From Clostridium chromiireducens (GTDB lineage: Bacteria > Bacillota > Clostridia > Clostridiales > Clostridiaceae): DNA of 61,609 nt. Both the position numbers and the translations under genes were made by a program. Numbering within the stretch: position 1 is the stretch's first letter; every line of letters begins with the position of its first letter. The DNA is taken from NCBI RefSeq assembly GCF_002029255.1, contig NZ_MZGT01000030.1, positions 1 through 61,609 on the forward strand, read 5' to 3'. Of the stretch, positions 30,035 to 39,175 are shown one piece after another. The notes under the pieces are model-generated. The model was given only the letters and a program-made list of their open reading frames with translations. It was not told where the DNA came from and did not search any database.

Positions 30035-30967
30035 TTATATTTTTTCAATTATCCTCAATTTAGCGCTTCTACTCCTTGGATTTTCTTCAATTTCCTCTTC
30101 AGTTGGTGCTATGCCTTTTTTTGATATATTCTTAACTTGTGGTAATTTTCCACAAGCGCAAATCGGAAATTCTTTTGGACAATTACATGGGTTTTCTAAT
30201 TCTCTAAATTTAAGTTTTACAATTCTATCCTCTAAAGAGTGGAAAGTTATTATTGCCATTCTTCCCCCTTTATTTAATCTATTCACTCCATCTTCTATAG
30301 TTTTATTTAGTATTTTCAATTCTGAGTTAACTTCTATTCTAATCGCCTGAAATGTCCTTTTAGCTGGATGAGGTCCTTCTCTTCTCATTTTGGCTGGAAT
30401 AGCAGCTTTAATAATATCTACTAGTTCAAAAGTTGTTTCTATAGGCTTTTCTACCCTTCTATTAACTATAAAATTTGCAATTCTTTTAGCAAATCTTTCT
30501 TCACCATAATCCTTTATGATTTTATATAAATTTTCTTCTGAATAAGTATTTATAATTTCATAAGCAGAAAAATCATTATCTCTGTTCATCCTCATATCCA
30601 ATGGTGCATCCTTCATATAACTAAATCCTCTAGATGCTTCGTCAAGCTGATATGATGAAACACCAAGATCCATTAAAATTCCATCAACTTTTTCAATCTC
30701 TAAATCATTTAAAATGTTATCTATACTATAAAAATTACTATGAACATATTTTACATTACTAAAATCCCTTAGCCTTTCTTTAGCTGCACTTAGCGCATCT
30801 TTGTCTTGATCTATACCTATTAGCACTCCATCAGATGATAGATGCTTTAAAATATGGGAAGAATGTCCTGCACCACCTAAAGTACAATCAACATAAATTC
30901 CATTTTCCTTGATATTTAGTGCGTCTATGCACTCATTTAATAATACTGAAACGTGTTTAAATTCCAT
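30035..30967 (-). CDS. rsmH: 16S rRNA (cytosine-1402-N4)-methyltransferase RsmH (MraW)
   Basis: 310 residues, normal length. [17 protein letters not shown] opens the family; SAM-binding [16 protein letters not shown], the motif [35 protein letters not shown] and [10 protein letters not shown] follow. It methylates N4 of C1402 in the decoding centre of 16S rRNA. A cysteine cluster ([13 protein letters not shown]) near the C-terminus is typical of Firmicute members. It lies 12 bases behind mraZ, the standard start of the dcw cluster. Confidence 0.97.
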   Translation of the reverse strand: MEFKHVSVLLNECIDALNIKENGIYVDCTLGGAGHSSHILKHLSSDGVLIGIDQDKDALSAAKERLRDFSNVKYVHSNFYSIDNILNDLEIEKVDGILMDLGVSSYQLDEASRGFSYMKDAPLDMRMNRDNDFSAYEIINTYSEENLYKIIKDYGEERFAKRIANFIVNRRVEKPIETTFELVDIIKAAIPAKMRREGPHPAKRTFQAIRIEVNSELKILNKTIEDGVNRLNKGGRMAIITFHSLEDRIVKLKFRELENPCNCPKEFPICACGKLPQVKNISKKGIAPTEEEIEENPRSRSAKLRIIEKI

Positions 30968-30979
30968 ACTAAAAACTCC

Positions 30980-31408
30980 TTATATTCCTAAATCATTCAT
31001 TTTTTCTGCAATTGAATCAAAATCTATACTTGATTCGTTATATTCATTCCACTTTTCTTTGCTCCATATTTCTACTCTAGATAATACTCCAATACTTACT
31101 ATGTCCTTTTCTATACTTGCATATTCTTTTAAATTTTGTGGAATTAATCCCCTACCTTGTTTATCTAATTCTACCTCACAAGCCCCAGAAAAAAAGAATC
31201 GTACAAAAGATCGTGCATCTTTATTTGTTAAAGGCAAAGTTTTTAATTTATCTTCTAGTATTTTCCATTCTCCAAGCGGATAAGCATATAAACATCCATC
31301 TAGGCCTTTTGTAATAACAAATTTATTTCCCAGACCTTCTCTAAGCTTCACTGGAACAATTATTCTATTCTTAGGATCTAACGCATGTTGATATTCCCCA
31401 ATAAACAT
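30980..31408 (-). CDS. mraZ: Transcriptional regulator MraZ
   Basis: 142 residues made of two AbrB-like (SpoVT-AbrB) half-domains. The first has [27 protein letters not shown] and the second has [21 protein letters not shown], both with the DxKGR-type core. MraZ forms a ring and binds direct repeats in its own promoter to repress the dcw operon. Those repeats are present upstream at 31459-31483. GGGAG lies 9 bases before the ATG. First gene of the mraZ-rsmH-ftsL-spoVD run. Confidence 0.96.
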   Translation of the reverse strand: MFIGEYQHALDPKNRIIVPVKLREGLGNKFVITKGLDGCLYAYPLGEWKILEDKLKTLPLTNKDARSFVRFFFSGACEVELDKQGRGLIPQNLKEYASIEKDIVSIGVLSRVEIWSKEKWNEYNESSIDFDSIAEKMNDLGI

Positions 31409-31458
31409 TATTCTCAGCTCCCACTTTGATACTTTTTGAAATTCTCCTCTATTTTATA

Positions 31459-31483
31459 CCACTTAACACCACTTTTAACCACT
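31459..31483 (-). promoter_or_regulatory. MraZ operator: three AGTGG repeats at 10-base spacing
   Basis: On the minus strand AGTGG occurs at 31483-31479, 31473-31469 and 31463-31459, each exactly 10 bases apart, and mostly as AAAGTGG. This fits the known MraZ binding pattern of three G-rich direct repeats on one face of the helix. A fourth AAAGTGGG at about 31428-31421 overlaps the mraZ ribosome site and is out of phase. Confidence 0.85.
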
Positions 31484-31550
31484 TTAAGTATATCTATTCT
31501 ATAAAAACATGGTATTTCCTCCTTCATACTGATATTTTTTTATAAAAATT

Positions 31551-31593
31551 AAAAAAACTACGTAAAAACAATATATATTTTTACGTAGTTTTT
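31551..31593 (-). terminator. Rho-independent terminator behind pheT
   Basis: Perfect stem CTACGTAAAAA (31558-31568) with its complement (31578-31588), extended by A and T runs on both sides. It lies 43 bases after the pheT stop. Confidence 0.85.
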
Positions 31594-31630
31594 CATCTTT
31601 TAAAATAAAATTCTTATTATATTATACTTT

Positions 31631-34009
31631 TTAGTCTCTTAATGTGGCTCCAAGTTTATATTCCAAAGATTTTAGAATCTTTTCATGAACTTTATTAACA
31701 TCTTTATCTGTTAATGTTTTACTTTCATCTCTGTACCAAATAGCATAAGCTATACTCTTCTTACCTTCTGGAATTTGTTTTCCTTTATATATATCAAACA
31801 ATTCCACTTTTTCAACTAAGTTTCCACCAGCTTTTTTAATTGTTTCATCAATTTCTTGAACTAGAAGACTATCATCAACAAGTAATGCTATATCTCTTGT
31901 CACTGCTGGGAATTTAGGTAATGCTTTATACTTTTTATCCATATCAGCATTTTCATATAAAACATCTAAATCTAACTCAGCAACAAAGCATGGTACATCT
32001 AAACCATAATTCTCACAAACATCTAAGTGAACTTCTCCAAGTGTTCCAGCATTGTTTCTGGCAACAACAATCTTAGCTGTTTTTCCAGGATGGTAGCTTA
32101 CATTTTCGCTTTCTCTTTCATATTTAACATTTTTTATTCCAAGACCCTCAGTTATGTTTTCAACAACACCCTTAAGTTCTAAATAATCACAATCTCCATA
32201 CATACCTATAGTTAAGGTATTTTTTTCTATTGGAAGCTTTGTTTCATCTTCATTTGGAATATAAACTTTACCCATTTCAAATAATCTAACATATGAATTA
32301 TTTCTAGAATAATTTCTTCCGAGAGATTCCATAATTGAAGGAAGTGTTGATGTTCTCATTACACTATAGTCTTCTCCTAATGGATTCTTTATCTTAACAA
32401 CCTTTCTAAGTTCACTATCTTCAGGTAAATTGATTTTATCAAATACCTTTGGAGATACAAATGAGTAACTAATAGATTGATTTAATCCACTTCCTGTTGC
32501 AAGCAATACTACTCTGTTATCTAACATTCCTTTTCTATATCTAGGTTCTCTTTCTGTAGACACCTTGAAAATTGTTGTAGGAATCTTTTCATATCCATAA
32601 ATTCTTGCTATTTCTTCAGCTATGTCTTCTCTAATTGCAATGTCAACTCTGAAAGTTGATGCTGTTACAACTAAATTTTCACCATTAATTTCTGTGAATA
32701 AATCAACACTATCTAAACATCTCTTCATCTCTTCTTTAGAAAGATCTGTTCCAAGGAAGTTATTAACCCAATTTGAATCAACAGTTACAGTTGATGCTTC
32801 TTTTTTATTGTTATAAACATCTATAGTGCCTTCCATAACTTCTCCAGCATTTAATTCACATATTAAACTACATGCTCTGTTTATTGCTATTTCAGCCAAA
32901 TTAGGATCAATATCTTTTTCAAATCTGCTTGAAGCCTCTGTTCTTAAATTTAACTTCTTAGAATTCACTCTTATGTTAGTACCATCAAAGTTTGCACATT
33001 CAAAAACAACTTCAGTAGTATCTTCTTTTATTTCTGAGTTTAAGCCACCCATTATTCCAGCAAGGCCTATAGTGTTGCCTCCATCTTTAATACAAAGCAT
33101 GGAATCATCTAATTCTCTTTCTACTTCATCTAAAGTCGTGAATTTTTCTTTATCTTTAGCTCTTTCAACAACTATTTTATTAGTAGTGATTTCTCTCTTA
33201 TCAAAAGCATGCATTGGTTCCCCAATTTCAAGCATTACAAAATTTGTTATATCAACTATATTATTTATAGGTCTAATTCCTACTTCAAGAAGTCTTTCCT
33301 GCATCCATCCTGGTGATGGCTGCACTTTAACATTTTTAATTCCTCTTGCAATATATCTATTACAAAGTGAATCTTTAACTTCAACTGTTAGTTCATCACT
33401 TATATTCTTAGAACATTTTGCTTCATAATCTAAATTAGGCATTTTATAAGTAGTTCTAAGCGCTGCCGCTGTTTCTCTTGCCATCCCAACCATGCTTAAA
33501 CAATCTGGTCTATTTGAAGTTATTTCGAAATCCAAGATAGCCTTATTTAAACCTAAAACTTCTTTAATATCAGCTCCGATTTTAGTATCCGCAGGTAAAA
33601 TCATTAATCCATGTACTGGTTCATCTCCCGCTATGCCTAATTCTTCTTCTGAACAGAACATACCATTTGACACTTCTCCTCTAAGCTTACCTTTTTTAAT
33701 TTTAGATCCATCAGCTAATGTAGAACCATGAAGAGCAACTGGTACAATGTCTTGTTCTTTCATATTGGTTGCAGCTGTAACTATTTGTATTTCTTCAGTG
33801 CCTATGTCAACCTGACATATACTTAATTTTTCTGCATCTGGATGCTTTTCTATTTTATTAATTTTACATGTAACCACATTTTGAATTACATCACCTTGAA
33901 CAACAAGTTCCTCTAATTGTGAACCAGTTAAAGTTAATTTATCTCCTAATTCTTTAGGACTAACATTTATATCAACATAATCTTTAAGCCAGTTATATGG
34001 TACTTTCAT
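31631..34009 (-). CDS. pheT: Phenylalanyl-tRNA synthetase beta subunit
   Basis: 792 residues, normal length. An N-terminal OB-fold tRNA-binding domain (about 40-150, [24 protein letters not shown]) is followed by the B3/B4 editing domain ([25 protein letters not shown]), the B5 domain, the core catalytic-like domain (YEKIPTTIF) and the C-terminal FDX-ACB anticodon-binding domain ([19 protein letters not shown]). With PheS it forms the alpha2beta2 enzyme that charges tRNA-Phe. It is separated from pheS by an unusually long 277-base gap of short hairpin repeats, but no clear terminator. Confidence 0.97.
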   Translation of the reverse strand: MKVPYNWLKDYVDINVSPKELGDKLTLTGSQLEELVVQGDVIQNVVTCKINKIEKHPDAEKLSICQVDIGTEEIQIVTAATNMKEQDIVPVALHGSTLADGSKIKKGKLRGEVSNGMFCSEEELGIAGDEPVHGLMILPADTKIGADIKEVLGLNKAILDFEITSNRPDCLSMVGMARETAAALRTTYKMPNLDYEAKCSKNISDELTVEVKDSLCNRYIARGIKNVKVQPSPGWMQERLLEVGIRPINNIVDITNFVMLEIGEPMHAFDKREITTNKIVVERAKDKEKFTTLDEVERELDDSMLCIKDGGNTIGLAGIMGGLNSEIKEDTTEVVFECANFDGTNIRVNSKKLNLRTEASSRFEKDIDPNLAEIAINRACSLICELNAGEVMEGTIDVYNNKKEASTVTVDSNWVNNFLGTDLSKEEMKRCLDSVDLFTEINGENLVVTASTFRVDIAIREDIAEEIARIYGYEKIPTTIFKVSTEREPRYRKGMLDNRVVLLATGSGLNQSISYSFVSPKVFDKINLPEDSELRKVVKIKNPLGEDYSVMRTSTLPSIMESLGRNYSRNNSYVRLFEMGKVYIPNEDETKLPIEKNTLTIGMYGDCDYLELKGVVENITEGLGIKNVKYERESENVSYHPGKTAKIVVARNNAGTLGEVHLDVCENYGLDVPCFVAELDLDVLYENADMDKKYKALPKFPAVTRDIALLVDDSLLVQEIDETIKKAGGNLVEKVELFDIYKGKQIPEGKKSIAYAIWYRDESKTLTDKDVNKVHEKILKSLEYKLGATLRD

Positions 34010-34096
34010 TTTGCTTCCTCCTCTTTTAACAACGAAGTAATTAATTCGCTCTAAATCTAATATCTCTTACCCTCATTTTTATAAGTGTAAAAGTTC

Positions 34097-34217
34097 TTAA
34101 TTGTGCTTCGCACTTTTTTATATGTGATAAGATCTTAATTGCAGCATAGCTGCTTTTTTTAAGGTGCATATTCTGAAGAATATATATGGTAATATTCTCT
34201 AGAATATATATGGTTAA
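34097..34217. repeat. Two families of tandem short hairpins between pheS and pheT
   Basis: Pair 1: a TCTTAATT stretch followed by GTGC-TTC-GCAC (34103-34113) and T6, then again TCTTAATT with GCAGC-ATA-GCTGC (34141-34153) and T7. The stems differ but both pair perfectly. Pair 2: a 24-base unit repeated in tandem at 34168 and 34192, each containing ATATTCT-NN-AGAATAT, followed by a third partial arm. Nothing else is visible in the 277-base gap. Confidence 0.75.
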
Positions 34218-34286
34218 AAATATATATTCTTAAATCTCCAAGTTTCTAATTACTAGAACTCATGAAAGATGTTATGCTATAAGTTC

Positions 34287-35306
34287 TTAAAATTGATTTA
34301 AGAATCTCATATCACTTTCATAAAGTAATCTTATATCATCTATTCCATATTTCAACATTACCATTCTATCAACACCAAATCCAAAAGCAAATCCACTATA
34401 AACTTCTGGATCAAGCCCACAATTTCTAAGAACATTTGGGTGAACCATACCGCAACCTAATAATTCAATCCAACCACTGCCTTTACACACTCTACATCCT
34501 TCTCCACCACAAACAAAGCAAGTTGCATCCATTTCAGCAGATGGCTCTGTGAACGGGAAATGGTGCGGTCTGAATTTAGTTTGAACCTTATCTCCAAACA
34601 TCTTCTTAGCAAATAATTCTAATGTTCCTTTTAAATCAGCAAAAGTAACTCCTTTGTCAATAACCAAACCTTCCATTTGATAGAATATTGGCGAGTGAGT
34701 AGCATCTACTGAATCTGATCTATATACTTTACCAGGTGATATCATTTTTATTGGAGGTTTTTGATTTTCCATAGTTCTAATTTGAACTGGTGAAGTTTGA
34801 GTTCTTAGAACTATATTATCGTTGATATATAAAGTATCTTGTTCACTTCTTGCCGGATGATTCTTAGGGATATTTAATGCCTCAAAATTGTAACGGTCAA
34901 GTTCAACTTCTGGACCTTCTTCAATAGTGAAACCCATTGAAATAAAGATTTCTTCCATGCTTTGTAATGTTAGGTCTAAAGGATGCCTTTTTCCTATTAC
35001 TTTTTTTCTTCCTGGAAGTGAAATATCTATAGTTTCTCCAGCAAGTTTTTCTGACTTTTCCTTATCTTTAATAGTTTTTAATATGCTTTCTAGTTTCTCT
35101 TCAACAACAGCTTTAGCTTCATTCACCATTTTTCCAACTATCGGTCTTTCTTCTGGAGATAATCCTCCCATACCTCTTAATATTGTAGTAAGTTCTCCTT
35201 TTTTACCTAAGAACTTTACTCTTATCTCTTCTAATTCACTGCTATTTTTTACAGCTTCAATTTGATTTAATGCAAGCTCTTGCAATTCTTTAAGTTTTTC
35301 TTTCAT
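34287..35306 (-). CDS. pheS: Phenylalanyl-tRNA synthetase alpha subunit
   Basis: 339 residues from the ATG at 35306, which has GGAG 7 bases upstream; an in-frame ATG at 35339 lacks this. It has an N-terminal coiled coil (about 1-85), then the class II core: motif 2 around [26 protein letters not shown], the Cys-rich insertion [12 protein letters not shown] (common in Firmicutes), and motif 3 [18 protein letters not shown]. It carries the aminoacylation site. It is controlled by the T-box leader directly upstream. Confidence 0.97.
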   Translation of the reverse strand: MKEKLKELQELALNQIEAVKNSSELEEIRVKFLGKKGELTTILRGMGGLSPEERPIVGKMVNEAKAVVEEKLESILKTIKDKEKSEKLAGETIDISLPGRKKVIGKRHPLDLTLQSMEEIFISMGFTIEEGPEVELDRYNFEALNIPKNHPARSEQDTLYINDNIVLRTQTSPVQIRTMENQKPPIKMISPGKVYRSDSVDATHSPIFYQMEGLVIDKGVTFADLKGTLELFAKKMFGDKVQTKFRPHHFPFTEPSAEMDATCFVCGGEGCRVCKGSGWIELLGCGMVHPNVLRNCGLDPEVYSGFAFGFGVDRMVMLKYGIDDIRLLYESDMRFLNQF

Positions 35307-35464
35307 AATTGTTCTCCTTTCAATAAATTCAGCAAACAATGTGATATTATTTACTTTTAGTCGCCAATAAAGTGATTTTTCATTTATTTCTTAAAACACA
35401 CTTCAAAAATCTTAACCCCTTACCGGCTAGACTTGAATTAATCACAAATTATTATACTGAGCAA

Positions 35465-35735
35465 ATTTTTACACAAAAAAAATCGCCCCCATAAAAAGGG
35501 ACGAAAAATCCGCGTTACCACCCTAATTGGAGCTTTATCACTAAAGCAACCCAACTTAATTTAATTAACGACTTTTTTTGCCGCTAGCTACTACTAAAAA
35601 TTTCACAGCTAGAACTCCTGAGTGAACTTCAATATTATATTATTTAAGAAGGCTTGCAGTCTATGACCTTCTCTCCCTTAAAATTCTTCTAATATCTACT
35701 CTCTCATTCACAGTTTTTAAATATTTCATTAATAC
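35465..35735 (-). ncRNA. T-box leader (tRNA-Phe specific) of pheS-pheT
   Basis: The minus strand carries the T-box sequence AGGGTGGTAACGCGG (35524-35510) and a terminator hairpin with CGTCCC pairing to GGGGGCG (35503-35484), followed by a U run. Upstream is a stem I with a GGGAGAGAAGG box and a specifier region reading GAAG-TTC-AC; TTC at 35626-35624 is the Phe codon. Uncharged tRNA-Phe is expected to bind here and prevent termination. Confidence 0.93.
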
Positions 35736-35740
35736 AACTA

Positions 35741-35769
35741 ATTATACAAATAAATCCTAAAAATATCAA
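35741..35769 (-). promoter_or_regulatory. Sigma-A promoter of the T-box-pheST unit
   Basis: TTGATA (35769-35764), a 17-base spacer and a perfect TATAAT (35746-35741) on the minus strand, just upstream of the T-box stem I. Confidence 0.85.
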
Positions 35770-35789
35770 TACTCAATTTTATGATATCT

Positions 35790-36572
35790 TTACAAATTAC
35801 TTTGCCTTACTTTTTCATACATTATAACTGACGCAGCTATAGCTACATTTAGAGATTCTGCATTACCAGGCATAGGGATTTTAACTTTAGTATTAGCCAA
35901 ATCAAATACTTCACTACTCACTCCATTACCTTCATTTCCAACAGCTAGCAGAACTTTACCCTTTAGATCTACGTCAAAAAAGTTTTTATCAGTATCAAGT
36001 GATGTAACAACTATGTTGAATCCCTTCTCTTTTAATTGCTTAACTAATGTTAAATTCTCATCATCATAATGAATAGGAATATAAAATATAGAACCCATTG
36101 TAGATCTAATAGTTTTTTCATTGTATATATCTACAGTTCCTTTTGTTAATATAATCCCTTGTACTCCTGCCGCATGAGAAGTTCTTATTATAGTTCCTAA
36201 GTTACCAGGATCCTGTATTTTATCACAAAGCAAATAGAAATCACCATTATCACTTAATGACATTGAATTCATATTAATTACAGCAATTATTCCTTGTGGC
36301 CCTTCTGTAGAAATTAATTCTTTAAATAAGCTTTCACTTATTTTATATATTTTTGTATCCTCAGTTATGTAATGTAATAAAAATTGATCAATTCTCTCAA
36401 ATGCATCTTCTGTAACAATTAAATAATCTATATTAACTTTCGCTTTGAATGCCTCTTGAATCAATCTAAACCCTTCTATTATATATTGATTATTTTTATT
36501 TCTATTTTTTCTTTCTTTAAGTTTCTTGGTATACTTAAACAAATTATTTTCTTTACTTTCAATAAATATCAA
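35790..36572 (-). CDS. TrmH/SpoU-family RNA 2'-O-methyltransferase
   Basis: 260 residues. An N-terminal substrate-binding domain (KKLKERKNRNKNNQYIIEGFRLIQEA) is followed by the SpoU knot domain with the three family motifs: DKIQDPGNLGTIIRTSHAAG, LLAVGNEGNGVSSEV and IPMPGNAESLNVAIAASV. It methylates a ribose of rRNA or tRNA; the target is not predictable from sequence (YsgA/RlmB-like). The start is TTG 36572 with GAGGTG 7 bases upstream. In many Firmicutes this gene lies next to pheS, as here. Confidence 0.9.
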   Translation of the reverse strand: MIFIESKENNLFKYTKKLKERKNRNKNNQYIIEGFRLIQEAFKAKVNIDYLIVTEDAFERIDQFLLHYITEDTKIYKISESLFKELISTEGPQGIIAVINMNSMSLSDNGDFYLLCDKIQDPGNLGTIIRTSHAAGVQGIILTKGTVDIYNEKTIRSTMGSIFYIPIHYDDENLTLVKQLKEKGFNIVVTSLDTDKNFFDVDLKGKVLLAVGNEGNGVSSEVFDLANTKVKIPMPGNAESLNVAIAASVIMYEKVRQSNL

Positions 36573-36722
36573 AGTTCTACACCTCTAACCTATTCAGCTT
36601 TTCTTACAAATCATACTTTCAAGCTCATTACCAAGAGCCGCCACAACATTCCTATATACTTATATATAATCTTCGAAACAAGAAACAGCTATACCATTAC
36701 TATAAATTATTTTATAAATAAA

Positions 36723-36750
36723 ATAAAATGCGGCCTAAGCCGCATTTTAT
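36723..36750 (-). terminator. Terminator behind rplT
   Basis: A perfect 12-base stem (36723-36734 with 36739-36750, loop CTAA) lies 3 bases after the rplT stop. The base of the stem is ATAAAA/TTTTAT, so the U-rich tail is partly inside the stem. Confidence 0.8.
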
Positions 36751-36753
36751 GTA

Positions 36754-37113
36754 TTAAGCGTTTAATTGTTTCTTAGCAACTTCTACTAATTCTGAAAACG
36801 CCTTAGGATCATTTATAGCTATCTCTGATAACATTTTTCTATTGATATCTATTCCAGCTAATTTAATTCCGTTCATGAATTTTGAATATGATAAATCATT
36901 CATTCTTGTAGCAGCGTTTATTCTTGCGATCCATACGCTTCTATAATCTCTCTTCTTATTCTTTCTTCCAACATAAGAATTTCTTAATGCTCTTATTACT
37001 GATTCATTAGCAGTTTTAAATAACTTGCTCTTTCCACCATAGTATCCTTTTGCAAGTTTTAAAACTTTTTTATGATTTTTACGAGAATTTTTCGCTCTCT
37101 TTACTCTTGCCAT
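36754..37113 (-). CDS. rplT: 50S ribosomal protein L20
   Basis: 119 residues, exact family size. [39 protein letters not shown] is the basic N-terminal tail of L20, and the C-terminal globular part has [34 protein letters not shown] residues. L20 is an early 23S rRNA assembly protein and the autoregulator of this operon through the leader upstream of infC. Last gene of infC-rpmI-rplT. Confidence 0.98.
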   Translation of the reverse strand: MARVKRAKNSRKNHKKVLKLAKGYYGGKSKLFKTANESVIRALRNSYVGRKNKKRDYRSVWIARINAATRMNDLSYSKFMNGIKLAGIDINRKMLSEIAINDPKAFSELVEVAKKQLNA

Positions 37114-37141
37114 TACTTAAACCTCCTGCACTACCTCTATT

Positions 37142-37339
37142 TTATAGGTATGGTAATAATTTCTTAATAGTTTTTTCTTGTGTTACTGAAACGTATCCAG
37201 CTTTTCTAAGATTTCTCTTTCTCTTTGAGCTCTTCTTAGTTAAGATATGACTCTTAAACGCTTTAGCTCTCTTGATCTTTCCTGTACCTGTCTTTTTGAA
37301 TCTTTTTGCTGCACCTCTATGACTTTTCATTTTTGGCAT
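37142..37339 (-). CDS. rpmI: 50S ribosomal protein L35
   Basis: 65 residues, exact family size. [22 protein letters not shown] is the L35 signature, followed by a Lys/Arg-rich tail. It lies 21 bases after infC and 28 bases before rplT, in the conserved operon order. Confidence 0.98.
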   Translation of the reverse strand: MPKMKSHRGAAKRFKKTGTGKIKRAKAFKSHILTKKSSKRKRNLRKAGYVSVTQEKTIKKLLPYL

Positions 37340-37360
37340 GATTAAAATCCTCCTCTCAAG

Positions 37361-37873
37361 TTATGCCTTCTTAGGCCCTAAAACCATTGTCATGCTTCTG
37401 CCTTCTCTTTTAGGATGTTTCTCTATTAGGCAGACATCTTCTAATTTAGAAGCAAAGTTATTAAGAATTCTTTGCCCAATGTGGGAAAGTTCCATTTCTC
37501 TACCTCTAAATCTGACAGTGATTTTAACTTTATCTCCATCTAATAGGAACTTTCTTGCATTTTTTGCTTTTATGTCAATATCATGTTCCTCAATAGTTAG
37601 ACTGCATCTTATTTCTTTAATACTTACAATTTTTTGCTTTTTCTTAGCTTCTTTTTCCTTTTTTGATTGCTCATATATATACTTACCAAAGTCCATAATC
37701 TTACAAACTGGTGGTGTAGCATTAGGAGAAATCATAACTAAGTCCATTTCTTTCTCTTCTGCAAGTCTTCTTGCTTCAGCTGATGAGATAACACCTAATT
37801 GCTCCCCATCGCTTCCAATCACTCTAAGTTCTTTTTCTCTTATTTCTTCATTCATAGAAAAATCTTTATTAAT
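37361..37873 (-). CDS. infC: Translation initiation factor IF-3, probable ATT start
   Basis: About 170 residues. The N domain has [21 protein letters not shown] and [29 protein letters not shown]; the C domain has [35 protein letters not shown] and [12 protein letters not shown]-3 binds the 30S subunit and checks the start codon. No ATG or TTG stands at a sensible distance from GGAGG, but an ATT codon at 37873 lies 8 bases after it and aligns with the ATT-started B. subtilis protein (ISKDF versus INKDF). A GTG at 37882 overlaps the GGAGG box. The rare start permits the known IF-3 feedback on its own translation. Confidence 0.92.
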   Translation of the reverse strand: MNKDFSMNEEIREKELRVIGSDGEQLGVISSAEARRLAEEKEMDLVMISPNATPPVCKIMDFGKYIYEQSKKEKEAKKKQKIVSIKEIRCSLTIEEHDIDIKAKNARKFLLDGDKVKITVRFRGREMELSHIGQRILNNFASKLEDVCLIEKHPKREGRSMTMVLGPKKA

Positions 37874-37882
37874 ATTTTTCAC

Positions 37883-38037
37883 CTCCGAAAAATTACATAC
37901 ATAATAAAAAGACGGCCATATAGCCGTCTCAACATTATCAATACATCATGCATAATGCATAAATAGATATCCATTAACCCAACCAGTAGAATTAACACTG
38001 TTAGGTGAGAAACGGCTGTTTCTTCTTAACGAATATT
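37883..38037 (-). ncRNA. L20 leader (ribosomal protein autoregulatory leader of infC-rpmI-rplT)
   Basis: A 155-base 5' UTR precedes infC. On the minus strand it contains several paired segments and ends in the hairpin GACGGC-TATATG-GCCGTC (37928-37911) with TTTTTATT, an intrinsic terminator just before the GGAGG of infC. This layout matches the Firmicute L20 leader, where L20 binding promotes early termination. The family call comes from position and terminator; I did not check the full consensus. Confidence 0.85.
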
Positions 38038-38066
38038 AGTATATCATCTTTATTAATACGTGTCAA
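38038..38066 (-). promoter_or_regulatory. Sigma-A promoter of the infC operon
   Basis: TTGACA (38066-38061), a 17-base spacer and TATACT (38043-38038) on the minus strand. The -35 box overlaps the last codons of ytxC. Confidence 0.9.
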
Positions 38067-38962
38067 TATTTTTTCGCAATTATTTTTTCAGAATTATATT
38101 CGTTGTTTGCTTCATAAAAAGTCACTCTATTTTCAAACACATTTTCTATTGTATCCAAAAACTCCTTATTGTTGCAATTTTCTTTACCAAAAATATTTAT
38201 AGCTTTTGGTGCATTTGTAATAAGTCCACTTATTAGTATGTCCTCAATATTTAAATCTACTTTATTTTGTTCCGTTATTAATTCATTGCAAAAATCGTAA
38301 TATAAATTTTTACCTTCTTTATCCCGAATAATATAATTATTCCCTTCTTCTATTATTATATTAACTTCTTCTATCTTAGATTCCTGTAACTCTACAAAAT
38401 ACTTTAGTAATTTTATAAATTCCTTATATTCCTTTTCGACCATATATCTTTCCACAACTTTATCTATAATTTTCTCAATATCACCTCTAAGTTTTCGCAT
38501 TCTAAAAGTTATAAACCCATCTATATTAAGTTCTTGTTTTTCACTTATACAATCTCTAATCATTTCTACCATTAAGTTTATTTTATTTAAGCAATATATA
38601 GAATCTTCATTTTGAGTAGTTTCTTCATATTTTAATACTTTAACTATTTGATCTTCCACCTCCAGTATCTCACTTTGTTTTAAGAAAAAATAGTTATCCG
38701 TTATGAATTCAAACATTTCTTTTTTTCTATAATTATCAATTACTATTCTATATAAAATATTACTAACATATAAGTTAATAACTTCTTTTATTTTTTCATT
38801 ATAACATTCATCCTCAGAAATTATCTTAATTATATGAGTATTTCCTTCGATGCTTTCAACAAACCCTATTAAGATATTTTTCTTCTTCAGTAGCTCTCTT
38901 AGCTCTTGCAGGTCCCGAGAAAAAGTCAAGTCTTCACTATAAGCTAATTTTAAAATAAGCAT
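38063..38962 (-). CDS. ytxC: YtxC-family sporulation-associated protein
   Basis: 299 residues from the ATG at 38962, with GGGAG 9 bases upstream (an in-frame GTG at 38971 is part of that box). It looks mainly helical and charged: RDLQELRELLKKKNILIGFVES at the N-terminus, then FITFRMRKLRGDIEKIIDKVVERYMVEKEYKEFIKLLKYFVELQ. This central FRMRK...VEKEY block is characteristic of the YtxC family, which is found upstream of infC or thrS in spore formers. Its molecular function is unknown. It is divergent from the pentein-like gene. Confidence 0.8.
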   Translation of the reverse strand: MLILKLAYSEDLTFSRDLQELRELLKKKNILIGFVESIEGNTHIIKIISEDECYNEKIKEVINLYVSNILYRIVIDNYRKKEMFEFITDNYFFLKQSEILEVEDQIVKVLKYEETTQNEDSIYCLNKINLMVEMIRDCISEKQELNIDGFITFRMRKLRGDIEKIIDKVVERYMVEKEYKEFIKLLKYFVELQESKIEEVNIIIEEGNNYIIRDKEGKNLYYDFCNELITEQNKVDLNIEDILISGLITNAPKAINIFGKENCNNKEFLDTIENVFENRVTFYEANNEYNSEKIIAKKY

Positions 38963-39175
38963 GGATTTCACTCCCTTCTTAATATTAGTATGTATAAAAA
39001 ATCTAATGATATGCAGAGTTTATATTTTATTTTTGGTTAAACACAAGTTCCTTTTTTACGTATAATCGTTAATTAATTGACATATCTAAATCTAAGGTTC
39101 AAAATATAATTTAAATCAACTGCCTTGCTAGATTGCAAAAGCAGATTATTTATCACATTTTTTAAGGAGCATTTT

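Noticed and set aside
32826..33428. A 200-codon plus-strand frame
   Set aside because: It lies wholly opposite pheT, whose reading frame is certain; it is a mirror effect of codon usage.
34103..34160. Hairpins with T runs on the plus strand read as rho-independent terminators
   Set aside because: No plus-strand gene precedes them; pheS and pheT are both on the minus strand. Better viewed as repeats.
34168..34215. Tandem 24-base units that could suggest a CRISPR array
   Set aside because: Only two adjacent copies without spacers; the units are palindromic AT-rich hairpins and no cas gene is nearby.
37338..37904. A 188-codon plus-strand frame
   Set aside because: It lies opposite infC; IF-3 signatures on the minus strand decide the coding strand.
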